Assembly: GCA_945946665.1 (NCBI GenBank)
Contig: CAMEWO010000002.1
Location: 62,001-126,000 of the forward strand
Length of the DNA: 64,000 bases
Source: an uncultured Eubacterium sp.
GTDB taxonomy: Bacteria > Bacillota > Clostridia > Lachnospirales > Lachnospiraceae
Direction: 5' to 3'
The position numbers were made by a program, and so were the translations under genes. Positions within the stretch are counted from its first letter, which is position 1. Each line of letters begins with the position of its first letter. A model generated the notes under the pieces. It did no database searches. It worked only from the letters and a program-made list of their open reading frames with translations, and had not been told where the DNA came from. Below are positions 52,886 to 61,203 of this stretch, in pieces.

Positions 52886-54889
52886 CTATGCTCTTCCTAA
52901 TGATGTTATAAGATGTTCAAGCATCTCACTTACAACATTGATATATCTGGATGCTGCATTGTATGACTGCTGATATTTAATCATCTTCTCTAATTCTTCA
53001 TCGGAAGATACGCCCTCTGACTGAAGTCTCTGATTGTCATATCCGTTAACCATTGTTTCCTGGTGGTCAACAAAGTTAGACAGGACCTTGCCAATTGTTG
53101 AGAATTCACTCACAAAATTATTGTAAAATGTCTGGAAATTACCTACTGCATAGCTTTCAGGATCCAGTGAAGCAAAATCGGCATTCCACACATCAACTAA
53201 TGCCTGTCCCTTCGCCATATCTTCTTTGCCCTGGGCATCTGTCATAGGAATCTTGCCAACATCCTGGCTTGTTTCAGGGTTAATAAGAATATTTCCAAGG
53301 GTATAATCTGAACGTTGTCCATTGGCGTTGACATTATTCTTAATCATTATTTTGTTGCCATCTGCATCAAGAAGTGCTCCGCCGTTACCATCTGTAATAT
53401 TTACAAAATCCTCTGTATTCTGTCTTGTAAATATTCCCTCACCAATGGTGTGATTGTCGTCATTACCATAATCTGTTTTATCCATATCAAGAATAACGTA
53501 ATTGAACTTGTTAGGTTCTAGAACCTGTGTAGCTTCCTTATTGCTATACAGCTTATTAAGTGATGTATAAGAGTAAAGAGCTGATCCATCTGCTGCCACA
53601 CCAGCGGCAGCTCCCTTTATCTCATTGCCGGCAGCATCATAGAGAACTGCGGCTGATATTTTATTATATTCATAAGTTTCAGGAATAAGCTCCACACCGT
53701 TAGTGTCCTTAAGAGCAGCAGTCGTTGTATATTCCTTCGTAGGACACAGAACTCCGTCAATAGCTGTTACAATTCCATTTACCAGCTTATCTATTCCTGC
53801 TATGGCACACAGGATAGGTGAAGATTCAATATATTTGTTATAGTAGTCCTGCTTATCCTGATATAATTTATAATCTTTATTATAGGTTTCCGAATCAAAT
53901 ACTGTGGTTCCGTTAGCCTGTGTTATCTGATATTTGGCATCCTCCTGGGATGGTTTAACAGGAATATCTGAATAGTTTACATCAATGCTTCCTCTTGCGA
54001 GAAGAAGGCCCTTAAGTTCTCCTTTATCAGAAGTGTTAGCCCTGTAAAGCTCATCCTCTGGATATACATCTCTCTCAAATGCCGGAAATGTAGGAATATA
54101 AAGTTCTGTTCCTTCCGTTTTCCGGTATTCCATCGTAGTAACAGATGTTACTGTAACAAATGGTACGCTCTCAGCAGATACAATCACTTCTCCATTCTGT
54201 CCCTCATAATAAGTAATGCTCATGTATTTGCTCAGTTCATCCAGCGCCACATCTCTCTGGTCTCTTAAGTCATTGGCTGTCTCCACACCTGCTGCCTCAA
54301 TCTTGGCAATCTGTTTGTTCAGCTTATATATTTTATCCCCAAGATTATTAATATTGTTTACCATATTGTAAACCTGTGTATTAAGTGTCTGCTGGTAATT
54401 CTTAAGGCCCTGGTATACTGCATCTGATCTTGTCATGAATGCTGATGCGTTCTGTATCAGTGATGATCTCTTTACTGTGCTTGATGGTTCTTTGCTTAAC
54501 TCATTAATTGCATCATAGAGATTGTTCAGGCTCTGCTGGTAAGTTACACCCTGCATCTCACCAAACTGGTCTTCAATCTCATCTACAGCCTTGTACTGTG
54601 CTTCATAGAAGCCCAGACGGCTGTTCTCATTTCTATATGCCTTATCAATGAATGTGTCTCTTATTCTTCTTACTTCATGAATGCTTACTCCCAATCCATA
54701 AGTAGAATTTACCGGAGAATTGTAATCTGTAATGTAATTAACATACTGTGTATCCTTGAAAGCAATCTGCTGTCTGGTATAACCGCTTGTATTAATATTT
54801 GATAAGTTATGTGCTGTAGTATTGAGAGCTGTCTGGGCTGTTTTAAGTCCTGATGCGCCAACCATAAGACTCGCCATGCCGTTTGCCAT
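52886..54889 (-). CDS. Flagellar hook-associated protein 1 FlgK, copy B (long)
   Basis: 667 residues with the same end modules as copy A (GLKTAQTALNTTAHNLSNIN, TSGYTRQQIAF, NDLRDQRDVALDELSKYMSI, and KYQQSYNAASRYINVVSEML at the C-terminus). It has a larger variable centre (270-560) rich in Asp, Asn and Gly. The gap to copy A is 23 bases. Promoter-proximal in flgK-flgK-flgL-fliW-csrA. Which copy is the primary junction protein cannot be told from sequence, so no symbol is given. Confidence 0.9.
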   Translation of the reverse strand: MANGMASLMVGASGLKTAQTALNTTAHNLSNINTSGYTRQQIAFKDTQYVNYITDYNSPVNSTYGLGVSIHEVRRIRDTFIDKAYRNENSRLGFYEAQYKAVDEIEDQFGEMQGVTYQQSLNNLYDAINELSKEPSSTVKRSSLIQNASAFMTRSDAVYQGLKNYQQTLNTQVYNMVNNINNLGDKIYKLNKQIAKIEAAGVETANDLRDQRDVALDELSKYMSITYYEGQNGEVIVSAESVPFVTVTSVTTMEYRKTEGTELYIPTFPAFERDVYPEDELYRANTSDKGELKGLLLARGSIDVNYSDIPVKPSQEDAKYQITQANGTTVFDSETYNKDYKLYQDKQDYYNKYIESSPILCAIAGIDKLVNGIVTAIDGVLCPTKEYTTTAALKDTNGVELIPETYEYNKISAAVLYDAAGNEIKGAAAGVAADGSALYSYTSLNKLYSNKEATQVLEPNKFNYVILDMDKTDYGNDDNHTIGEGIFTRQNTEDFVNITDGNGGALLDADGNKIMIKNNVNANGQRSDYTLGNILINPETSQDVGKIPMTDAQGKEDMAKGQALVDVWNADFASLDPESYAVGNFQTFYNNFVSEFSTIGKVLSNFVDHQETMVNGYDNQRLQSEGVSSDEELEKMIKYQQSYNAASRYINVVSEMLEHLITSLGRA

Positions 54890-54931
54890 ATACTTATCTC
54901 CCTTCTGTCTTAATCTCTTTATCTATAACCC

Positions 54932-54960
54932 TGTATAACATTAAATAAATGTAATGTCAT
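54932..54960 (-). promoter_or_regulatory. Possible SigA promoter of the flgK operon
   Basis: Minus-strand ATGACA (54955-54960), 17-base spacer, TATACA (54932-54937), about 43 bases before the long flgK. No SigD-type site with correct spacing is seen here. Confidence 0.5.
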
Positions 54961-54993
54961 ATTTTATATGAAGTCTGCTCTAATTATCTTTTG

Positions 54994-55055
54994 AAAAAAA
55001 CCATAGATGTGAGATTCTGTCAGATATTTGGCATAATTCTCTCATCTATGGTTTT
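54994..55055. terminator. Terminator of the penicillin-binding protein gene
   Basis: CCATAGATGTGAGA (55001-55014) pairs with TCTC-ATCTATGG (55038-55051), allowing one bulged base; a T-run follows on the minus strand (and a shorter one on the plus). It lies about 90 bases past the pbp stop. Confidence 0.85.
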
Positions 55056-55143
55056 ATTATCGGCATATAATTCCAAAAACTGAACTGTCCTGTAGTACTA
55101 ATTTTATGGCATGTTACCAAGTTATCTATCTGTATTACTGGTT

Positions 55144-57519
55144 CTACTGTATAGTTCCTGCATCTGCATCTCCCCTGACAGGGGCATTCTTATCCTGATA
55201 TCCCGAAACATCCGTATCTACATCTGTCCCAGGATATACCATTGTAGCGTTATTATTTCTGTTGCCGCTGCTGCCCGTTGTACCACTCGTTCCCTGATTT
55301 CCACTATTTCCCGAAGTTCCTGGGGTGCCACCATTTCCAGCTGCACCTGTAGTGCCAGAATTGCCAGAGCCAGTCGTCCCTTCAGTTCCTGTACCTGTGG
55401 TGCCCTGAATGGCATCTCCATCTGTAATTCCGGCATTATTAACATTCTGTCCGTCCTGCCCTTCGCCGAAAGTTTTCGGCTCCTGATTTTCTGTATTTTC
55501 CCCAGGATTCATTGTTGCCGGTTCATTATCAGCATTGCCTGGATTCCCTGAATTTCCAGAATTCTTATTACTGCTATGATTGTTTCGCTGAACTATTGGG
55601 AATGATTTATGAACCAGTCCCTCATGAATCTGTGTCATAAACTCACGGAAAATAATCGTAGTTGCATTACCTCCACGAATCTGCTCCGGGTAATCATATC
55701 CCATCCATACGACTGTAGTATAATATGGACTGTATCCGCAGAACCACAAATCCTTGTCAGAGTTGGTTGAACCTGTTTTACCGGCAATTTCCCAGCCATC
55801 CACAGCTGCTGCCCCACCGGTACCACCGCCATTAACAACAGTCTGCAGCACTTCTGTCATCTCACGGCAGGTCATGCTGCTATACACTCTTCCCCCTCGC
55901 TCTGACTCGTCTCTAATCAGTTTTCCTTCTGGGCCATATATTTTTCTTACGCATGTAGCTTTTCTATACACGCCATCATTTGCTATTGTTGCAAATGCAC
56001 CAGCCATCTCCTCGGATGTTACTCCATATGTAAATCCTCCAAGCGCCGCCGCATTGTAATCTTTGTCATACCAGACCTTCTTGAATCCCATCTTCATAAG
56101 ATAGCTGATTCCCACCTGTGGAGTAACATCCTGGTATACCTTCCATGCAATAGTATTCTTGGAATATTTGATTGCATCAGCAAGAGTCATCTCTCCCGCA
56201 TAACTTCTGTCTGCATTCAGAGGTCCTCCGGGAATATATTCATCCGTCATGATTTCCTCTGGGAAATGCCCCTTCATGAAATATGGAAGATATACTGATA
56301 AAGGTTTAATTGCACTTCCTGACTGCCTGTAACTCTGATACGCCCGGTTCAGGCCAAGGCTTGGGCCGTCCTGGCTTCGTGAGCCCACAATAGCCACTAC
56401 ATTTCCAGTTTCATTATCAATGCATGTAGCAGAGCCCTGCATCTTATATATTCCTTCGTCAGAAACCTCCGTGTAGCCGGACAGTCCCTCATCCAGTGCA
56501 TTTTGCAGCTTATCCTGGATATCCCTGTCAATGGAGGTATATATGGTATATCCTCCTCCCACCAGCATCTGCTGGTATCTGTTATAGTAAGAATCATACA
56601 TATCCATGTATGAATTATAGTCATCTTCCGAATCAAAGTTGTATCTGAATGTAAATCCCACTGCCTCCATAAGACTCTCTGTGGCGCAATGCCGGACATA
56701 AGTGGCCACGGAATCAGAAACCTCTGAATTATCAGCCAGAGACAACACTACCTCCTCATTATATGAGGTATAGAAGGTCATGGAACTTATATAATCCCCA
56801 TCGTACAGCTTTCTTAAGATAAGCTTTCTTCTGGTATCTGTATTATCAAAATTAGTCAGTGGGTTATACTTTGTAGGTCCGTTAGGAATAGCTGCAATAA
56901 ATGCCTGTTCAGGCAGTGTCAGTTCTGATACATGCTTACTGAAATACCCCTTTGCCGCAGCCTCCACTCCGTAGTATCCGTTGCCAAAATAGATATTATT
57001 AAGATAGAACTCCAGAATCTGGTCCTTGGAATATCTTTTCTCCATCTCGCCGGCTATGAACATTTCCTCAATCTTACGGTCCCAGGTAACTTCCTGGGAA
57101 AGAAATATATTTCTTGCCAGCTGCTGGGTTATGGTACTGGCTCCCTGGACAATCTCACCTCTCTGCTTATTCACAAATGTTGCCCTGATTATTGCCTTGT
57201 AATCAATTCCCTTATGGCTGTAGAAGTCCTGATCCTCCATTACAATAAATGCATCTGCAAGTGTCTCAGGAATCTCTGAGAAATCCACGTAATACATATC
57301 CTTGATATTCTTAATCTGGCAGAGCTCCTCATCGTATGCGTCATATACGATGGTTGTCTTTGTCTCCATAAATGTGGATTTACTGCTGGACTTAACAAGG
57401 GCAATGGCTTCCTTCTGCAGGTTCAGGACTTTGATGATGCTTGGAACGAAGTAGGCAACAGCCAGCCCAAGGGCAAGCAGCAGAGTTATTAATATTGTCC
57501 GTTTAATTATCTTCTTCAT
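55144..57519 (-). CDS. Class A penicillin-binding protein (PBP1A type)
   Basis: 791 residues. A membrane anchor (IIKRTILITLLLALGLAVAY) is followed by a GT51 glycosyltransferase domain, with the catalytic Glu in MEDQDFYSHKGID (93-106) and GASTITQQLARN. The transpeptidase domain has SAIK in GSAIKPLS as SxxK, SKN as SxN, and GKTGST as KTG. About 150 C-terminal residues form a disordered Gly/Asn/Thr/Ser-rich tail (GTTGTGTEGTTGSGNSG-like), common in Firmicute class A PBPs. It polymerises and cross-links peptidoglycan. AGGGGG precedes the ATG. Confidence 0.93.
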   Translation of the reverse strand: MKKIIKRTILITLLLALGLAVAYFVPSIIKVLNLQKEAIALVKSSSKSTFMETKTTIVYDAYDEELCQIKNIKDMYYVDFSEIPETLADAFIVMEDQDFYSHKGIDYKAIIRATFVNKQRGEIVQGASTITQQLARNIFLSQEVTWDRKIEEMFIAGEMEKRYSKDQILEFYLNNIYFGNGYYGVEAAAKGYFSKHVSELTLPEQAFIAAIPNGPTKYNPLTNFDNTDTRRKLILRKLYDGDYISSMTFYTSYNEEVVLSLADNSEVSDSVATYVRHCATESLMEAVGFTFRYNFDSEDDYNSYMDMYDSYYNRYQQMLVGGGYTIYTSIDRDIQDKLQNALDEGLSGYTEVSDEGIYKMQGSATCIDNETGNVVAIVGSRSQDGPSLGLNRAYQSYRQSGSAIKPLSVYLPYFMKGHFPEEIMTDEYIPGGPLNADRSYAGEMTLADAIKYSKNTIAWKVYQDVTPQVGISYLMKMGFKKVWYDKDYNAAALGGFTYGVTSEEMAGAFATIANDGVYRKATCVRKIYGPEGKLIRDESERGGRVYSSMTCREMTEVLQTVVNGGGTGGAAAVDGWEIAGKTGSTNSDKDLWFCGYSPYYTTVVWMGYDYPEQIRGGNATTIIFREFMTQIHEGLVHKSFPIVQRNNHSSNKNSGNSGNPGNADNEPATMNPGENTENQEPKTFGEGQDGQNVNNAGITDGDAIQGTTGTGTEGTTGSGNSGTTGAAGNGGTPGTSGNSGNQGTSGTTGSSGNRNNNATMVYPGTDVDTDVSGYQDKNAPVRGDADAGTIQ

Positions 57520-57566
57520 ACTTCCCCCTGTATTAATTTGCTGGTGGCGGGTATTGTGGTGGGGAC

Positions 57567-57707
57567 GTTCCAGGGATGTGGCGAAAGTGATTCCCCGGCG
57601 CGCTCTCGCTCTCCTCGGACGCAGCGGACACTAACGCCCCACAATACGGGGCGTAAGTGCCGGCGTCCTCACAAGGCCGTGGAACCACTTTGTCACATCC
57701 CTGGAAC
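57567..57707. repeat. Large GC-rich inverted repeat (cruciform-capable)
   Basis: Imperfect outer arms 57567-57590 and 57684-57707 (GTTCCAGGGATGTG facing CACATCCCTGGAAC). Nested inside, 57617-57668 forms a second strong hairpin (CACTAACGCCCC facing GGGGCGTAAGTG around ACAATAC, with GGACGC/GCGTCC outside). The G+C of this spacer is far above that of flanking genes. Its short open frames are not credible genes. The 339-base gap 57520-57858 holds only this and the small hairpin at 57806. Confidence 0.7.
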
Positions 57708-57805
57708 TCACACTATGACCTGCCAAATGCAATTTACTACTCTTCCGCCACGCCCGATGCCTGGGGCAGGAGTGCGTGGTGTAGTTCTGATTCTTCGGTG
57801 ACGCG

Positions 57806-57830
57806 GGTGCTCGCTTCGCTTTGCACCTGG
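57806..57830. repeat. Hairpin with CGCTTCGCT loop
   Basis: GGTGC (57806-57810) pairs with GCACC (57823-57827) around TCGCTTCGCTTT, then CCTGG. The loop and the following CCTGG are shared with the hairpin at 39-65, suggesting a repeat family. Confidence 0.45.
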
Positions 57831-57858
57831 CTGTGTTAATCTTGCTTTAATATTTTTA

Positions 57859-58383
57859 TTATTTCCTCTTCTCCAGCACATGCTCCAGCTTCTTAAAATC
57901 ACAACACCGCCTTGTCAAATTTTTCATTTTATCCGGTGTTTCTGTAACAATCTTATACAACTTCTCAGCTTTTATTGTAATGGCATCAAAATTATCATTA
58001 CACCAATCAAGCTGATCATTCAAAAGTGACTTGTATGCCCGTTCCTTTGTACTATCTCCCTTCTGAGTCCTCATATCAATCGGCAATAGCACAGAATCGT
58101 CAACTGGAAGCATATTATTGAAGTTCAGACAACCTATCAGCTTATTTCCCTTGTCAAACATTCTGGAAAAATCTTTATCATTCTTCATTGTCTGATGCTT
58201 TGGTTTCGGCGATGTCAAAGGAATACAATATTTTTTCTGGTTACAAATAACAACTATTCCCACAAAAGGACGTCTTTCTTTTCCTATCTGCGGGGAAACC
58301 GACATAACCTTATCATCTACCCTAGCCAAATCTCTGATGTATTTCATATCTATATGATACAAATGAAACCTTTGTTTTTTCAT
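57859..58383 (-). CDS. toxN: Type III toxin-antitoxin endoribonuclease ToxN/AbiQ
   Basis: 174 residues from ATG 58381-58383 (MKKQRFHLYHIDMKYIRDL) with AGGAG five bases upstream; the frame extends to 58452 but that part covers the antitoxin terminator. Family blocks: RPFVGIVVICNQKKYCIPLT (38-57), SPKPKHQTMK (58-67, with the Ser and Lys of the active region) and GCLNFNNMLPV (84-94). ToxN cleaves mRNA and its own antitoxin RNA, and mediates phage abortive infection in several Firmicutes and enterobacteria. The antitoxin RNA repeats, terminator and promoter are directly upstream in the canonical order. Confidence 0.9.
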   Translation of the reverse strand: MKKQRFHLYHIDMKYIRDLARVDDKVMSVSPQIGKERRPFVGIVVICNQKKYCIPLTSPKPKHQTMKNDKDFSRMFDKGNKLIGCLNFNNMLPVDDSVLLPIDMRTQKGDSTKERAYKSLLNDQLDWCNDNFDAITIKAEKLYKIVTETPDKMKNLTRRCCDFKKLEHVLEKRK

Positions 58384-58404
58384 AAGAACTCCTTTATGTA
58401 TAAA

Positions 58405-58432
58405 CAACAAAAGGCTGCGAAATATCGCAGCC
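58405..58432 (-). terminator. Attenuating terminator between ToxI and toxN
   Basis: GGCTGCGA (58413-58420) and TCGCAGCC (58425-58432) form an 8-bp stem with a 4-base loop; on the minus strand TTTTGTTG follows. Type III loci use such a leaky terminator to make far more antitoxin RNA than toxin mRNA. Confidence 0.88.
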
Positions 58433-58446
58433 ATAACAATCACAAT

Positions 58447-58548
58447 TCCCACTCACAGTAGGGACCACTGCTTTTACCACTCCCACTCACAGTAGGGACT
58501 ACTGCTTTTACCATTCCCACTTACGGTAGGGACCACACGCTTTTTACA
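58447..58548 (-). ncRNA. ToxI-type antitoxin RNA repeats
   Basis: Three direct repeats with a 34-base period at 58447-58480, 58481-58514 and 58515-58548. The two toxN-proximal units are nearly identical and the third is divergent. Each, on the minus strand, contains TCCCTACTGTGAGTGGGA or a variant, which can pair TCCC with GGGA as in the pseudoknotted ToxI units. Repeats are cut by ToxN into units that bind and neutralise it. Assignment follows from the adjacent toxin, the repeat period and the following terminator. Confidence 0.88.
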
Positions 58549-58589
58549 AAAGCACATGCTTTCATAACAGAGCCGTCGCTCGTGATTAT

Positions 58590-58618
58590 TATATACAAAA
58601 TTTCAAAGAATATGTCAA
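58590..58618 (-). promoter_or_regulatory. SigA promoter of the ToxI-toxN locus
   Basis: Minus-strand TTGACA (58613-58618), 17-base spacer, TATATA (58590-58595); an overlapping TATAAT (58588-58593) gives a 19-base spacer. Strong promoter, as expected for an antitoxin RNA. Confidence 0.8.
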
Positions 58619-58680
58619 GATTTTTTGCAAATCTAACATAAATTATCTCTAGACTTTTCCACCACTTTTTATCGCCAATT

Positions 58681-61203
58681 TTAGTAGAATGTCACGTACA
58701 GGTTTCCACCCTGGGTAAACAGCTTTGCTGCATCGGTGGTAGTTATATTTATTTCTTTACCTGAACCCAGGTAGGTTACACTTGTGGCATCATATGCAGT
58801 TATTATCACGTATCCATTGGCAGTTTTTGCAAGCACAGGCTTTCCGCGGCTGATATATGGAAGCACTGTCTCGTATGATACTCCTTTAAGAGTAATCTTC
58901 TTAAGATTATCTACATCACCTATATAACTCTTTACAACAGCCTCACCGCCCTGGTAGCTTCCACCGAAATCAGCGCTTGACGGGGTAATTCCCTTAATCT
59001 GTCCTGTTGTTGTTTTATATTTCGTCCATACCAGCTTGTTATTGTAATCCTTCACATACCCATAATTACTATTAGCAGCAATAACTGCACTGTTTATGTT
59101 ATCGTAGGAACCTGCAAGCCTTCCTGCACCATATACATAATACAGTTTTTTTGCCTTGCCGGTTTTTTCTATAACCAGCTCCCTGTCAGCCACGAACTGG
59201 ATATTATCAGCGCCTCTTGCGGTAGTGGAATTTACATCTCCAACACCCTTAGGAAGAACAAGCACTACCTCTGTTCTTCTGGAAGAGGTGTATACTGAGT
59301 CCACAGATACTCTCTCATCAACGCTGTTCTCTGACCTGTTAATCAGCTGGTCAATTGAGGCAGAGGTATATCCTCCCTCTCCATCCTTTACAACTCTTGA
59401 TAGATTGACTCTGTATCCGTCAACCTCCACACCACTGAGATATATACCATCCTCGTGATATTCCTTGATAACCTCATAATTATCATCCATAATACATAAT
59501 GTGTGTATTGGATAGGTAATTAATCCGTTGTCCTCATATGCAATATCATCAATATTGGCATATCCGTATATACAGTCATTTTCAATAAATCCCAGAACTT
59601 TCATAACCTGGTTTTCAGGGGCTTTCAGAATCTTCTCCACGCCCTTTTCCAGATTAAGTATTCTTATGGAATCTGTATTATTAAGCTGTCCATTAAGGCT
59701 ATAAGCTATAATTCTTCCGTTGTCTGACACCTTGTAGGTTCCTGATGTAAGTCCCTCAATCTCTGTCATTATCTCCTTGCTGTTAAGCTCAACTGCATAC
59801 AGAGAATCATTTATCATAATATAGAAAATGTTGGAAGAATTGACATAAGAGATATCTCCCACATTCTCCTCAATAATCTCATACGGCATATCAAGCGGCA
59901 GGAACAGAAGCTCCTCAACGCTGTTGCCTCCATAATTGTACTGGTAAAGTGACACTCCCAGCCGTCCCTCATGGGCTCCTCTGTTCATATAACCATATAC
60001 TATGAACTTAATGCTGCCATCATCACTTATGTCCATTATCTTTATTTTATGTCTCTGGTAACGTTCTCTTACGTTATCAGAATCTCCTGAATCAAATGAA
60101 AATACCCTTATAAACTCATTTGCACTCTTGGAATAACTCCACAGGCTTCCATAGGTCTCGAAACAGGTAAAATTGTGGTTGTCGCTGTCCTTTGCCTGGA
60201 CAGTAAGCTGGTTCTGTATACCAAGATTAATCTTACCACTTGGGAATAGGTCATCTCTTCCATCAAATATCTGGTTAGCCTCCCTCTTGAACGCAAGAAG
60301 GAACATTCCCATGGTTCCCTGTCTTACTCTGTAATACTCATGCACAGCATAGGTATCATTAGTTCCGTCAACATTCTCAGCACCTATAGAATAATCCAGG
60401 CTTACAATCATTATTTCCTGCTCAATACTCTCAACGGTAGGTATAACATTACTTTCAATAAATGGGTCAATATCCCCCCACAACACTGAATCTGTATTGC
60501 AATATATATCTACGGAACCAAAATTAGAATTGTCGCTTCCGTACTTTGTTTCCATATATTTTGAGATATTAGATGAAGTCTCAAGACTGTATGTATCATT
60601 ATTAAAGTCCAGTACGAAATCAATACTGTTCTTGAAATAATCATCCCTTCCTGTGACTATTCTTGTATAATATCTGATATTATTCTGTTTTTCAGTATTA
60701 ATACATATCTCCAGCATATATTCTACATTCTCAGATAGAAGGTCCTTGACAGGCAGGACTGCATGAACCCTGGACTGGCTGGATTCAAAGGAATTAAGGG
60801 ATGTACTTTCAATAAGGCTGTTATCCCTTGTATCCCTGACTTTGTAAGAAATATCCTTAATCATACTGCCATATGTATCAACAGCTATCTTTAACTCATT
60901 ACTGTCAGGCAGTGGAGTTAAAGGTGTATCCATTCCCGGAACCGAAACACCTTCGTATTTATCTGATGTTTCATTAGTTCCGTTAATACCGGCGTTATCC
61001 GGAATAATGATACCATGCATTGGATTATACACCAGTCCATCATCAGCTTCCGCGTACACCAGCGGAAACTCTGCCTCAGTCATTTCCAGTGTTGCAGCGC
61101 TTTCTGCCTGATAATGCATTGATATAAATGTAACAGCAGCTGTAACAAGAAATAGACCCAGATATATAACATACTTCCAGGACAAAGTATTTTTATGGTT
61201 CAT
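58681..61203 (-). CDS. Membrane-anchored extracellular protein, C39-like C-terminus
   Basis: 840 residues. An N-terminal membrane anchor (YVIYLGLFLVTAAVTFISM) is followed by a long extracytoplasmic part. The middle (320-600) has repeated beta-rich strands such as IKIMDISDDGSIKFIVYGYM, propeller-like. The last ~130 residues (YETVLPYISRGKPVLAKTAN, then GYVIITAYDATSVTYLG) match the papain-like C39-type fold seen in conserved Firmicute membrane proteins; the expected catalytic Cys is not evident, so it may be binding only. Its start overlaps the methyltransferase stop by 11 bases. Function unknown; a cell-envelope role is inferred. Confidence 0.65.
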   Translation of the reverse strand: MNHKNTLSWKYVIYLGLFLVTAAVTFISMHYQAESAATLEMTEAEFPLVYAEADDGLVYNPMHGIIIPDNAGINGTNETSDKYEGVSVPGMDTPLTPLPDSNELKIAVDTYGSMIKDISYKVRDTRDNSLIESTSLNSFESSQSRVHAVLPVKDLLSENVEYMLEICINTEKQNNIRYYTRIVTGRDDYFKNSIDFVLDFNNDTYSLETSSNISKYMETKYGSDNSNFGSVDIYCNTDSVLWGDIDPFIESNVIPTVESIEQEIMIVSLDYSIGAENVDGTNDTYAVHEYYRVRQGTMGMFLLAFKREANQIFDGRDDLFPSGKINLGIQNQLTVQAKDSDNHNFTCFETYGSLWSYSKSANEFIRVFSFDSGDSDNVRERYQRHKIKIMDISDDGSIKFIVYGYMNRGAHEGRLGVSLYQYNYGGNSVEELLFLPLDMPYEIIEENVGDISYVNSSNIFYIMINDSLYAVELNSKEIMTEIEGLTSGTYKVSDNGRIIAYSLNGQLNNTDSIRILNLEKGVEKILKAPENQVMKVLGFIENDCIYGYANIDDIAYEDNGLITYPIHTLCIMDDNYEVIKEYHEDGIYLSGVEVDGYRVNLSRVVKDGEGGYTSASIDQLINRSENSVDERVSVDSVYTSSRRTEVVLVLPKGVGDVNSTTARGADNIQFVADRELVIEKTGKAKKLYYVYGAGRLAGSYDNINSAVIAANSNYGYVKDYNNKLVWTKYKTTTGQIKGITPSSADFGGSYQGGEAVVKSYIGDVDNLKKITLKGVSYETVLPYISRGKPVLAKTANGYVIITAYDATSVTYLGSGKEINITTTDAAKLFTQGGNLYVTFY

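Noticed and set aside
55057..55064. GCCGATAA on the minus strand as a SigD -10 for the flgK operon
   Set aside because: No TAAA-like element 15-16 bases upstream, and a strong terminator lies directly downstream, so a transcript would stop before flgK.
57538..57902. Short open frames in the GC-rich spacer
   Set aside because: They lie on palindromic arms, have no ribosome sites and give low-complexity products.
58447..58548. Short direct repeats read as a CRISPR array
   Set aside because: Repeats are contiguous with no variable spacers and are followed by a terminator and toxN; this is a type III antitoxin.
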